A program made the position numbers and the translations under genes. From positions 1 through 5,779 of the forward strand of contig CAZXBB010000241.1 in the NCBI GenBank assembly GCA_964638815.1: DNA of 5,779 nt. The letters run 5' to 3'. The notes below the pieces were generated by a model. That model was not told the DNA's origin and did no database searches. It was given only the letters and a program-made list of their open reading frames with translations. This document shows, piece after piece, positions 1 to 5,779 of this stretch. Position 1 is the first letter of the stretch. Every line of letters begins with the position of its first letter. Source of the DNA: CAZXBB01 sp964638815 (lineage in GTDB: Bacteria > Planctomycetota > Phycisphaerae > Phycisphaerales > SM1A02).

Positions 1-723
1 CCGTGCCCCTCTCCACTCTGTCTCAGCGTCGTACCCTGCACCTGGATCTTCGGATGTCAGGGCTACTGCGATGCCGGCGGCGGAACGTACCAGGGCGACG
101 GCGTCACATGCGCCGACGCCATGTGCCCGCAGCCCGGCGCATGCTGCTTCGACGACGGATCCTGCACGTTCGTCTTCCAGAGCGACTTCGAAGCCGGCGG
201 CGGAACGTACCAGGGCGACGGCGTCACCTGCGCCGACGCCATGTGCCCGCAGCCCGGCGCATGCTGCTTCGACGACGGCTCCTGCACGTTCATCTTCCAG
301 GGCGACTGCGAAGCCGGCGGCGGAACGTACCAGGGCGACGGCGTCACATGCGCCGACGCCATGTGCCCGCAGCCCGGAGCATGCTGCTTCGACGACGGCT
401 CCTGCACGTTCGTCTTCCAGGGCGACTGCGAAGCCGGCGGCGGAACGTACCACGGCGACGGCGTTACCTGCGCCGACGCCATGTGCCCGCAGCCCGGCGC
501 AGGCTGCTTCGACGACGGATCCTGCCAGGTCATCGAGCAGGCCGACTGCGAGGGACAAGGCGGGATCTACTCGGGTGACGGCGTGACCTGCGCCGATGCC
601 ATGTGCCCGCAGCCCGAGGGCGCCTGCTGTCTCAACGACGGCACATGCACCGTGCTCGTCGAGATCGACTGCGTGGCCGCCGGCGGCGCGTTCGCCGGCA
701 GCGGCGTGGCGTGTGCGGACGCC
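1..723 (+). repeat. 120-bp tandem repeat array encoding Cys-rich units
   Basis: Six in-frame units start at 1, 121, 241, 361, 481 and 601. The first five are exactly 120 bp; the last is 123 bp because of one extra Glu codon (PEGACC). By hand count, the units at 121 and 241 differ at 5 of 120 bases, those at 241 and 361 at 5, and those at 121 and 361 at 6. The unit at 481 diverges mainly at the end of its first half and in its second half. The unit at 1 is divergent over its first 60 bp but nearly identical over 73-120. The likely folding module runs from GACC to the Cys after ADAM, with six Cys per module. The Cys at 727-729 closes the last module. High identity in the middle and divergence at the ends fits recent expansion or gene conversion within the array. 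More units may lie upstream of the window. Confidence 0.92.
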
Positions 724-1779
724 GGGTGCGCGGTGCCGATCATCGACACGTATGCCGGTGGCAACGGTGACGGATACACCGGCGACGGCGGCCCCGCCAC
801 CCTCGCGAAGATCAACGATCCACGGGGTCTCGCGACGGATGGCGCCGGCAATCTCTACATCGCGGAGATCGGCAACCACGTGATCCGCAGGGTGGACGCG
901 GTGACCGGCGTCATCACCACCGTTGCCGGCAACGGCTCGCGCGGCTTCTCCGGTGACGGCGGTCTCGCCACCGGCGCCCGGCTGGACAGCCCGGAGGGCG
1001 TCGCCGCCGACTTCGCCGGCAACTTCCTCTACATCGCCGACCGCGGCAACGACGTGATCCGCCGCGTGGACCTTGCGACCGGCATCATCACCACCTTCGC
1101 CGGGATCGGCAGATCCGAGGGCTACTCCGGGGACGGCGGTCCGGCCACCGCGGCCCGCCTTGCCGATCCGAGAGGCCTGGCCACGGACGCCGCGGGCAAC
1201 CTCTTCATCGGCGACACGAAGAACCACGTCGTGCGCCGCGTCGATGTCGCCACCGGCATCATCACGACGTTCGCGGGCAACGGCGTGGACGGCTACAGCG
1301 GCGACGGCGGACCCGCGACCGCAGCCGCCCTCGACAACCCGCAGGGCGTGGCCGTTGACGGCGCTGGCAACGTCTACATCGCCGACAAGGACCGTGACGT
1401 CGTCCGGATGGTGAACGGCAGCAACGGCATCATCACGACCGTCGCGGGCAACGGCAGCGAGGGTTACTCGGGCGACGGCGGCCCGGCCACCACGGCGACG
1501 ATCGCCGAGCCGCACGACGTCGCGGTCGACTTCGACGGCAACTTCTACATCGCCGACAAGAAGAACGACCGGATCCGGCGCGTCGATGCCCAGACCGGCA
1601 TCATCACGACGTACGCCGGAACAGGCTCCGGCGGGTACACGGGCGACGGCGGCCCGGCCACCGCGGCGCGGATCAACGATCCGAAGTGCGTGGCGGTGGA
1701 CGACTGCCGGCGTGTCTATCTCGGCGGGAAGCCCGGCGGATCGAACGTCCGGGTCATCGAAGCCGGCACGTGCCAGTAA
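1..1779 (+). CDS. Secreted-type protein with six Cys-rich repeats and a six-repeat NHL beta-propeller (5' end missing)
   Basis: The frame is open from base 1 to the TAA at 1777-1779 (592 visible residues); the true start and any signal peptide lie upstream. The ATG at 121 is an internal Met that recurs in each repeat, so it is not a start. Residues 1-246 are six Cys-rich units of about 40 residues (pattern GACCFDDGSC, GDCEAGGGTYQGDG, TCADAMC), rich in Asp and Gly and likely disulfide-bonded outside the cytoplasm. Residues 248-592 are six NHL-type repeats of 57-58 residues. Each starts ITTxAGxG, continues with GYSGDGGPAT, then a NLYIAD-like strand and a xxxVIRRVD strand. Six such repeats match the known six-bladed NHL propeller, usually a binding platform. 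The propeller has no Cys except in the last blade (residues 563, 569, 591). Seen: the repeats and Cys pattern. Inferred: secretion and a binding or surface role. No catalytic motif, dockerin or sorting signal is visible. The ligand is unknown. Confidence 0.88.
   Translation, partial: PCPSPLCLSVVPCTWIFGCQGYCDAGGGTYQGDGVTCADAMCPQPGACCFDDGSCTFVFQSDFEAGGGTYQGDGVTCADAMCPQPGACCFDDGSCTFIFQGDCEAGGGTYQGDGVTCADAMCPQPGACCFDDGSCTFVFQGDCEAGGGTYHGDGVTCADAMCPQPGAGCFDDGSCQVIEQADCEGQGGIYSGDGVTCADAMCPQPEGACCLNDGTCTVLVEIDCVAAGGAFAGSGVACADAGCAVPIIDTYAGGNGDGYTGDGGPATLAKINDPRGLATDGAGNLYIAEIGNHVIRRVDAVTGVITTVAGNGSRGFSGDGGLATGARLDSPEGVAADFAGNFLYIADRGNDVIRRVDLATGIITTFAGIGRSEGYSGDGGPATAARLADPRGLATDAAGNLFIGDTKNHVVRRVDVATGIITTFAGNGVDGYSGDGGPATAAALDNPQGVAVDGAGNVYIADKDRDVVRMVNGSNGIITTVAGNGSEGYSGDGGPATTATIAEPHDVAVDFDGNFYIADKKNDRIRRVDAQTGIITTYAGTGSGGYTGDGGPATAARINDPKCVAVDDCRRVYLGGKPGGSNVRVIEAGTCQ
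742..1776 (+). repeat. Six NHL-encoding repeats of 171-174 bp
   Basis: The ITT(or IDT)xAG blade motif begins at 742, 913, 1087, 1261, 1432 and 1603, giving spacings of 171, 174, 174, 171 and 171 bp, with 174 bp from the last start to the end of the coding sequence. Each unit contains a GDGGPAT-like turn (GDGGLAT in the second) and, in the first five, a strand resembling NLYIADxxNxVIRRVD. The sixth is degenerate after DPKCVAVDDC: the usual NLYIAD strand is replaced by RRVYLGG, and it carries the only cysteines of the propeller. The repeats are clearly related in protein but more diverged in DNA than the 120-bp array, so they are older duplications. The count of six agrees with the blade number known for NHL propellers. 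Confidence 0.88.
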
Positions 1780-1802
1780 GGCGGGGCACGACGCAGGAAG
1801 GA

Positions 1803-1822
1803 AGCCCGTGCCGTCACGGGCT
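1803..1822. terminator. Hairpin at the convergent gene ends, possible terminator
   Basis: A perfect 8-bp inverted repeat (AGCCCGTG at 1803-1810 and CACGGGCT at 1815-1822) encloses a 4-base loop, CCGT. It lies just after the end of the propeller gene (1779) and overlaps the stop codon of the minus-strand gene (1814-1816). Read on the minus strand, the stem is followed by a pyrimidine-rich stretch (TCCTTCCTGC) with only scattered T residues. Read on the plus strand there is no T-run. It is therefore a non-canonical intrinsic terminator at best, more plausible for the minus-strand transcript. The stem's placement between two convergent genes is the main support. A chance hairpin in GC-rich DNA is the alternative. 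Confidence 0.5.
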
Positions 1823-4687
1823 CCGTCGCGACGACTCTCCGGCGATCGCCGCTCGCAGCGCCCGCGTTTCGGGCATCGCTTCGCGCGGGTCGATCGCCCG
1901 GAGACGGGCCAGGCACTCGCCGGCGCGCAGCGGGTCACCCGTCGCGGCCGCGAACAGGCCGCCGTTGGCGAGACCCTCGGGGAAGTAGGGATCGGCGTCG
2001 AGCGCCCGGTCGACGGCGCGCCGGGCCGCGACGCGGTCGCCGCCGCTCCAGAGAAGCACGGCGAGCGTGTTCCAGCCGTCGGCATGGTCGGGATGGTCGG
2101 CCACCAGGCGCTCGAGCGCGTTCCGCGCCGCGGCACGGTCGTTCTCCTGGGTGGAGAGGATGGCCAGCGAGAACCGCGCCTCCGCGAGCATCGGATCCGC
2201 CGTGAGCGCGCGCTGCAGCTTCTGCTCCGCCTCGTCGCGCCGGCCCTCCGCGAACGCCGCCAGGGCCTCCTGCGTGTACCGCTGCGCGCGGCCGCGTCGC
2301 GCCGGCTCGAATCCCGCGGCCTCGGCCTGCGCCTCCAGGCGGTCCGCCGCCCGGGTCTCGCCGCGCTCGCGCAGCCGGCGCGACTGCACCCAGGCGAGGA
2401 GCGGCTCGACGGCGTCGCCCGCGAGGGCCGCGTGCTGCGCGATCCGCTCGACGAGATCGAGCTCAACGCGAGCTGTGGTCCGCCCCCGGCGGAGGACTGC
2501 GGCCGTCTCGAGCATCGGGCGGTCGTCGGTGAGGACCGGCCCGGGTCCGAGCGCTTCGCGCACGTCGTCGGCGGAGCCGAGCCGACGGCCCCAGAGCGCG
2601 TCGGCGTCGTCGATCCGCAGGCCGCGGAGCACGTCCGCCGCAGCGTCGAAGCGCCTTCGCACGAGATCGGGGTCGGCGCTCCCCGGCTCGGGGCGGCCGA
2701 TCACGATGATGTTCTCCGCCCCCCACCAGGTCGATCCGCCGGGGAAGACTTCATAAAACGTGCGCACGATCGTCGCGAGGTGATCGCGATCGATCCGCTC
2801 GATCGGGAGCCATTGCGCCGCGACGCCGCCCGGCCGGAGCGCGCGGCGGATCCGCGTGAAGTACTCGCGCGAGTAGAGCCCGGTCGCCCCCACCGACCAG
2901 GGGTGCAGCGTGTTGGCGACTATCACGTCGTACGACGCGGGGTGCGCGAGCAGGTGCGCGCGGCCGTCGCCCCGCATGATGCGGATCCGCCCGTCGCCGT
3001 GGGCGACGCGACCGTTCGCCGGGGCGAAGTACGGCGCGCAGGCGATGACCGACGCCGCGATCTCGACGCATTCCACGGTGTCGAGCGGCAGCCGCGCCGC
3101 CGTACCGAGCGTGATGCCCGATCCGAGACCGACCTCGAGGAAGCGCGACGGCGCCGGGTGCAGGACGAACGGCAGCGCGCCGAGCAGCTCCTCGGTGTCG
3201 CGCGCCGTTCCCGCGGTCGACGCTTCCGCGTCGCCGTCCACGAAGAGGTCGCGACGCCCCGTCGAGCGCACGACCGCCGCCGTCGCCTGCCGGCCGTGGC
3301 TCACGTGGATGACCCGGCCCGCGGTCGCGGCCGGAGCGACGCTCCACGGCGCGAGCCGGAAACCGAGCATCGCGGCCGCGACGATCACCGCCGCGACCGC
3401 GGTGCGGGCCAGTCGCATGCGCGCGCCGCGTGCGCCGCGTGCGTCGGCGCCGCCGGCCAGGAGGCAGAGGCCGAGCAGCGCGTTCAGCGTCGCGCACGCC
3501 GTGAGCGCGCCGGCGAGCCCGAGCGCCGGCAGCAGCACGAAGGGCGCGAGGAGCGCGCCGAGGATCCCGCCGGCCGTGTTCGCCGCGCTGATCGCCCCGA
3601 ACGCCTCGCCGATACGCTCCGACGGCCCGACCCCGAGCCGGACGAAGAACGGAAAGGCGGCGCCCATCAGAAACGTCGTCGGGAAGACCCACGCGCCGAT
3701 CACGACTACCGCGCGCTTCGTGAGGCCGGTCGCCGGCCCGGCGAGATCCGGCACGGCCCACGCGGCGCCCGCGACGAGGATGATCGCCGCGGTGATCTCG
3801 ATGACACCGAGCGTGATCGCGGGTCGGCGCGTCCGCGCCGCCCGCGCCGCGGCGACGCCGTTGCCGGCCGCGAGCCCGACGAGAAAGAGGACCAGCACGG
3901 CCGCCCACGCGAGGAGGGACGACCCGAGCCAGAGCGCCGCGGTCCGCGCCGCGAGGACCTCGAAGGCGATCGTCGCCACGCCGCCGAGCGCCGCCACGAG
4001 CAGCGCCGTCACGGCCGTCCGTGGCGGAGCGGGGCGCGCAGTCGGCATCTTCGGTTCGGAGGCGGTGCGCGCGGCGACGAGCGCCGCGACGCCGACGGCG
4101 ATCGCCGTCGCGCCCGCGAGCCACGTCGTTGCCCGCAGTCCGATCCACGGGACGAGCACGACCGCCGCGCCCACACCGACGATCGCCCCGGCGGTGTTCG
4201 CCCCGACGAGCCACCCGGCTTCCCGGGCCGACGCCGCCGGATCGCGGAGCGTGCTGCGCAGGAGTGCCGGCAGTGTTCCGCCGAGAAAGAACGTGATGAT
4301 GAACATGACGGCGGCGGCGCCCGCGAAGAGAACGGCCGCCGGGACGCGGCCCGCGGCATGTTCGCCCAGCCCGCGCAGGATCAGCGGCGAGCCGCACGCG
4401 AGAACGCCCGCGATCACCTCGAGCCACCCGTAGAGACGCAGCGGCGACGCCGCGCGGTCGGCCCGCCGCCCGAGTTCACGCGACCCGAGCGCCAGCCCGC
4501 CGAAGAACGCGACGAGGACCACCGAGATCGACTCGACCTGGCTGCCCAGCACGAGCCCCACCTCGCGTATCCAGACCACCTGGTACACGAGGGCCGGGCC
4601 GCCGGAGACGAACGCGAGAGCGAGGTGCAGCGCGCGTCGCGGGCCGCGCGCACCGCCCACCCCTTCATGCCGAACGCCTGCCTCCAT
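1814..4687 (-). CDS. Fused polytopic membrane / spermidine-synthase-like protein with C-terminal TPR repeats
   Basis: The product is 957 residues from the ATG at 4687-4685. An in-frame TTG at 4696-4694 would add three residues; neither has a clear Shine-Dalgarno site. Residues about 18-445 hold some 12-13 hydrophobic segments, including YQVVWIREVGLVLGS and AFFGGLALGS, the family style of 'fused MFS/spermidine synthase' proteins. Residues about 455-670 form a Rossmann domain like spermidine synthase: EVGLGSG (518-524), VECVEI (538-543), RGDGRAH (572-578), YDVIVANTLHPW (586-597), GLYSREYF and QWLP. DDRPMLE follows near 721-727. Residues about 800-940 contain about four TPR units, usually protein-protein docking sites. 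The usual acidic residue of the aminopropyltransferase loop (DxxDP or SDPxHPW-like) is absent here (ANTLHPW), so polyamine synthesis is doubtful; small-molecule binding or another transferase activity is as likely. The stop lies 34 bp from the convergent propeller gene. The start lies 35 bp after the dockerin-protein gene on the same strand, allowing cotranscription. The family call is firm; the reaction is unknown. Confidence 0.9.
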   Translation of the reverse strand: MEAGVRHEGVGGARGPRRALHLALAFVSGGPALVYQVVWIREVGLVLGSQVESISVVLVAFFGGLALGSRELGRRADRAASPLRLYGWLEVIAGVLACGSPLILRGLGEHAAGRVPAAVLFAGAAAVMFIITFFLGGTLPALLRSTLRDPAASAREAGWLVGANTAGAIVGVGAAVVLVPWIGLRATTWLAGATAIAVGVAALVAARTASEPKMPTARPAPPRTAVTALLVAALGGVATIAFEVLAARTAALWLGSSLLAWAAVLVLFLVGLAAGNGVAAARAARTRRPAITLGVIEITAAIILVAGAAWAVPDLAGPATGLTKRAVVVIGAWVFPTTFLMGAAFPFFVRLGVGPSERIGEAFGAISAANTAGGILGALLAPFVLLPALGLAGALTACATLNALLGLCLLAGGADARGARGARMRLARTAVAAVIVAAAMLGFRLAPWSVAPAATAGRVIHVSHGRQATAAVVRSTGRRDLFVDGDAEASTAGTARDTEELLGALPFVLHPAPSRFLEVGLGSGITLGTAARLPLDTVECVEIAASVIACAPYFAPANGRVAHGDGRIRIMRGDGRAHLLAHPASYDVIVANTLHPWSVGATGLYSREYFTRIRRALRPGGVAAQWLPIERIDRDHLATIVRTFYEVFPGGSTWWGAENIIVIGRPEPGSADPDLVRRRFDAAADVLRGLRIDDADALWGRRLGSADDVREALGPGPVLTDDRPMLETAAVLRRGRTTARVELDLVERIAQHAALAGDAVEPLLAWVQSRRLRERGETRAADRLEAQAEAAGFEPARRGRAQRYTQEALAAFAEGRRDEAEQKLQRALTADPMLAEARFSLAILSTQENDRAAARNALERLVADHPDHADGWNTLAVLLWSGGDRVAARRAVDRALDADPYFPEGLANGGLFAAATGDPLRAGECLARLRAIDPREAMPETRALRAAIAGESSRRSP

Positions 4688-4709
4688 CGCCGACAACTGT
4701 ACCGGCGAT
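4686..4709 (-). promoter_or_regulatory. 7-bp inverted repeat running into the start codon of the fused membrane protein gene
   Basis: ATCGCCG at 4686-4692 and CGGCGAT at 4703-4709 are perfect inverted copies around a 10-base loop. On the minus strand the second arm includes the AT of the proposed ATG start. In mRNA, the stem would hold the start codon, which could tune translation after the upstream gene. It could also be an operator-like site. No Shine-Dalgarno motif is seen upstream of the start; a GGAGG lies just inside the gene (4685-4681) and does not fit any in-frame start at a normal distance. A 7-bp match is short enough to occur by chance in GC-rich DNA. Confidence 0.25.
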
Positions 4710-4722
4710 CCGCCCGAAGCTC

Positions 4723-5779
4723 CTACTCGATGAACGGCAGCAGGCGCATCAGGTCGGCGTCGTCAACAACGCCGTCACGGTTGAGGTCCTGCGGGCACGA
4801 TGCCGTGCACGTCCCCCACGCCCGCAGCACCTCGCGCAGATCGTCTCCGTCCACGCGGCCGTCGCCGTTCAGGTCCAGCTTCGTCGTATCCAGGTCCGCT
4901 GTACCGGCCCGCGCCGCGCCGCTTCCGCCCATGCCGCCTCTCACCGCCCCCGACGTGTACTCGATGTGCAGCAGCGGCGCCAGCCCGGCATCGCCCTCGT
5001 ACGACTCCGCCGTACGCGTACCCGTGCCCTCCAGCACGAACACCATCGCGTTCCCACCCGACCAGTCCGCGCGGTCCACGACCTCCTGCACGACGCCCGA
5101 CATGTCCGTCGTACGCTGCGCCTCGCCCGATTCGCCCGCCAGCGTCCAAGCCACCGGCGACCAGTACGCCATCGCGTCCGTCAGCACACGGTTCGAGACG
5201 TCGTACGCCTCCCCGCTGAACACCGGCGCGTCACCCGCGGCCTCCGCGTGGATGTACACCGACGCCGAGCCGCTCTCCGTCTCGTCAGCCGTGAACTGGA
5301 GGTACGCACGCTCGATCAACGCACCCGCCGGAACCTGCACGTCAACGAACCGCAGACCGACGATCTCGGTCCTGTACGCCGCGTCGTACGGAAGCTCGAT
5401 GTCCGTGCTGTGCGCGTGGCACGCACCCTGGTCGTCTTCCTCGACGTCCGAAAGACCCGTGGAGATCCGACGCTCCACGATCGTCGCGACTCCCAGCGTG
5501 CAGTCGAGCACCGCGCCCGACTCGTCAACAAGGCCCTCAAGGATCCAGTCGTTGATCAGGCCCGACTCGTTGTTCTTGCCGTTGCCCTGACGACGACCGC
5601 AGTCCTCGGGGCCGTTCATCTCGTTGTCCGAGCACGAACGGTGGAACTTCGACAGGCCGATCAGGTCGCTCGTCCCGGCGCGGAACACCTCCCAGTACGA
5701 ATCGTTCGGACCTGCCAGCGGACCGACCGTCACCGCGTCACCGACCTGGATGTTGTCGATGTCCGCGATCACCGGGTCC
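4723..5779 (-). CDS. Modular secreted-type protein with beta-sandwich-like domain and C-terminal dockerin-like domain (5' end missing)
   Basis: The frame is open from the right edge to the TAG at 4725-4723 (351 visible residues, counted from the Asp codon at 5778). The GTG at 5772 is in frame with open sequence upstream and falls inside a domain, so the real start is outside. Residues 1-95 carry GDAVTVGP, a KFHRSCS motif and ILEGLVDESG. The 'FHxSCS...GD...L.GF' style recalls a bacterial secreted domain that I know only as a domain of unknown function; this match is tentative. Residues about 99-275 form a probable beta-sandwich with signatures VGLRFVDVQVPAGALIERAY, LQFTADETESG, WSPVAW, QRTTDMSGVVQEVV, and GTGTRTAESYEGD ending in LLHIEYT, a module common in extracellular multidomain proteins. 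A Gly/Ala linker follows. Residues 299-351 are dockerin-like: two calcium loops, DLNGDGRVDGDD (302-313) and DLNRDGVVDDAD (331-342), around a TCTASC turn. In planctomycetes such domains need not imply a cellulosome. Catalytic residues are not evident. It is upstream of, and possibly cotranscribed with, the fused membrane protein gene. Confidence 0.87.
   Translation of the reverse strand, partial: DPVIADIDNIQVGDAVTVGPLAGPNDSYWEVFRAGTSDLIGLSKFHRSCSDNEMNGPEDCGRRQGNGKNNESGLINDWILEGLVDESGAVLDCTLGVATIVERRISTGLSDVEEDDQGACHAHSTDIELPYDAAYRTEIVGLRFVDVQVPAGALIERAYLQFTADETESGSASVYIHAEAAGDAPVFSGEAYDVSNRVLTDAMAYWSPVAWTLAGESGEAQRTTDMSGVVQEVVDRADWSGGNAMVFVLEGTGTRTAESYEGDAGLAPLLHIEYTSGAVRGGMGGSGAARAGTADLDTTKLDLNGDGRVDGDDLREVLRAWGTCTASCPQDLNRDGVVDDADLMRLLPFIE

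Noticed and set aside
121..123. ATG at 121 as the start of the Cys-rich/NHL gene
   Set aside because: The frame is open to base 1 and the preceding 40 codons encode another copy of the repeat. The same Met recurs at 241, 361, 481 and 601.
63..533. Minus-strand and alternate-frame open frames across the 120-bp array
   Set aside because: The repeat length is a multiple of three, so a stop-free unit is stop-free in every copy. The plus frame 1 product has the recognised six-Cys module and continues into the NHL repeats.
1..723. CRISPR array or non-coding satellite
   Set aside because: The 120-bp units are contiguous, in frame and protein-coding, with no short repeats separated by unique spacers.
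2751..4427. A 558-codon minus-strand frame within the fused membrane protein gene
   Set aside because: It is an Arg/Gly/Ala-rich shadow in another frame of the same strand, without domains, while the overlapping frame encodes clear membrane segments and Rossmann motifs.
4414..4668. Alternative start at ATG 4668 with a GGAGG 12 bases upstream
   Set aside because: This ATG is out of frame with the membrane protein and gives only an 84-codon Arg/Ser-rich shadow product.
4725..4880. Dockerin domain as evidence of a cellulosome
   Set aside because: No cohesin, scaffoldin or glycoside hydrolase is seen in the window. Dockerin-like calcium loops are widespread in planctomycete secreted proteins without cellulosomes.
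1586..5590. A 1334-codon plus-strand open frame antisense to both minus-strand genes
   Set aside because: It is dominated by Arg, Pro, Ala and Gly with no recognisable domain, and it runs opposite two genes with clear domain motifs. Long spurious frames are expected in GC-rich DNA with strong third-position bias.

Overview
The window is GC-rich (both strands carry long spurious reading frames) and almost fully coding. It holds three protein genes: two secreted-type proteins cut by the window edges and one intact membrane protein. The combination of six-cysteine 'GACCFDDGSC...GGTYQGDGVTC' repeats, a C-terminal dockerin-like pair of calcium loops of the 'DLNGDGRVDGDDL...AWGTC...CPQDLNRDGVVDDADL' style, and large modular secreted proteins is what I associate with Planctomycetota, especially Phycisphaerae-like lineages. 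This taxonomic guess rests on family style only; there is no rRNA or other marker here.

Layout. Positions 1-1779 (+): the 3' part of a gene for a secreted or surface protein. It has six Cys-rich repeats encoded by a 120-bp tandem array, followed by six NHL repeats (57-58 residues each) that should fold as a six-bladed beta-propeller. Positions 1780-1813: a 34-bp convergent gap. An 8-bp perfect hairpin (1803-1822) overlaps its edge and could end transcription from one or both sides. Positions 1814-4687 (-): a complete polytopic membrane protein fused to a spermidine-synthase-like Rossmann domain and a C-terminal TPR block. Positions 4688-4722: a 35-bp gap with a 7-bp inverted repeat that runs into the start codon. 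Positions 4723-5779 (-): the 3' part of a gene for a modular secreted protein (an uncharacterised Cys-containing domain, a beta-sandwich-like domain, and a dockerin-like C-terminus).

How the genes relate. The two minus-strand genes lie head to tail 35 bp apart, with the dockerin protein gene upstream, so they could be cotranscribed. Nothing in the sequence ties their functions together. The plus-strand propeller gene converges on them and is probably an independent unit. I found no RNA genes, CRISPR, insertion sequence, integrase, attachment site or defence-type genes. No stretch longer than 300 bases lacks a gene. The items most worth a second look are the near-identical 120-bp repeats with complementary cysteine losses, the repeat-plus-propeller architecture, and the fused membrane/spermidine-synthase-like/TPR protein with an altered active-site loop.
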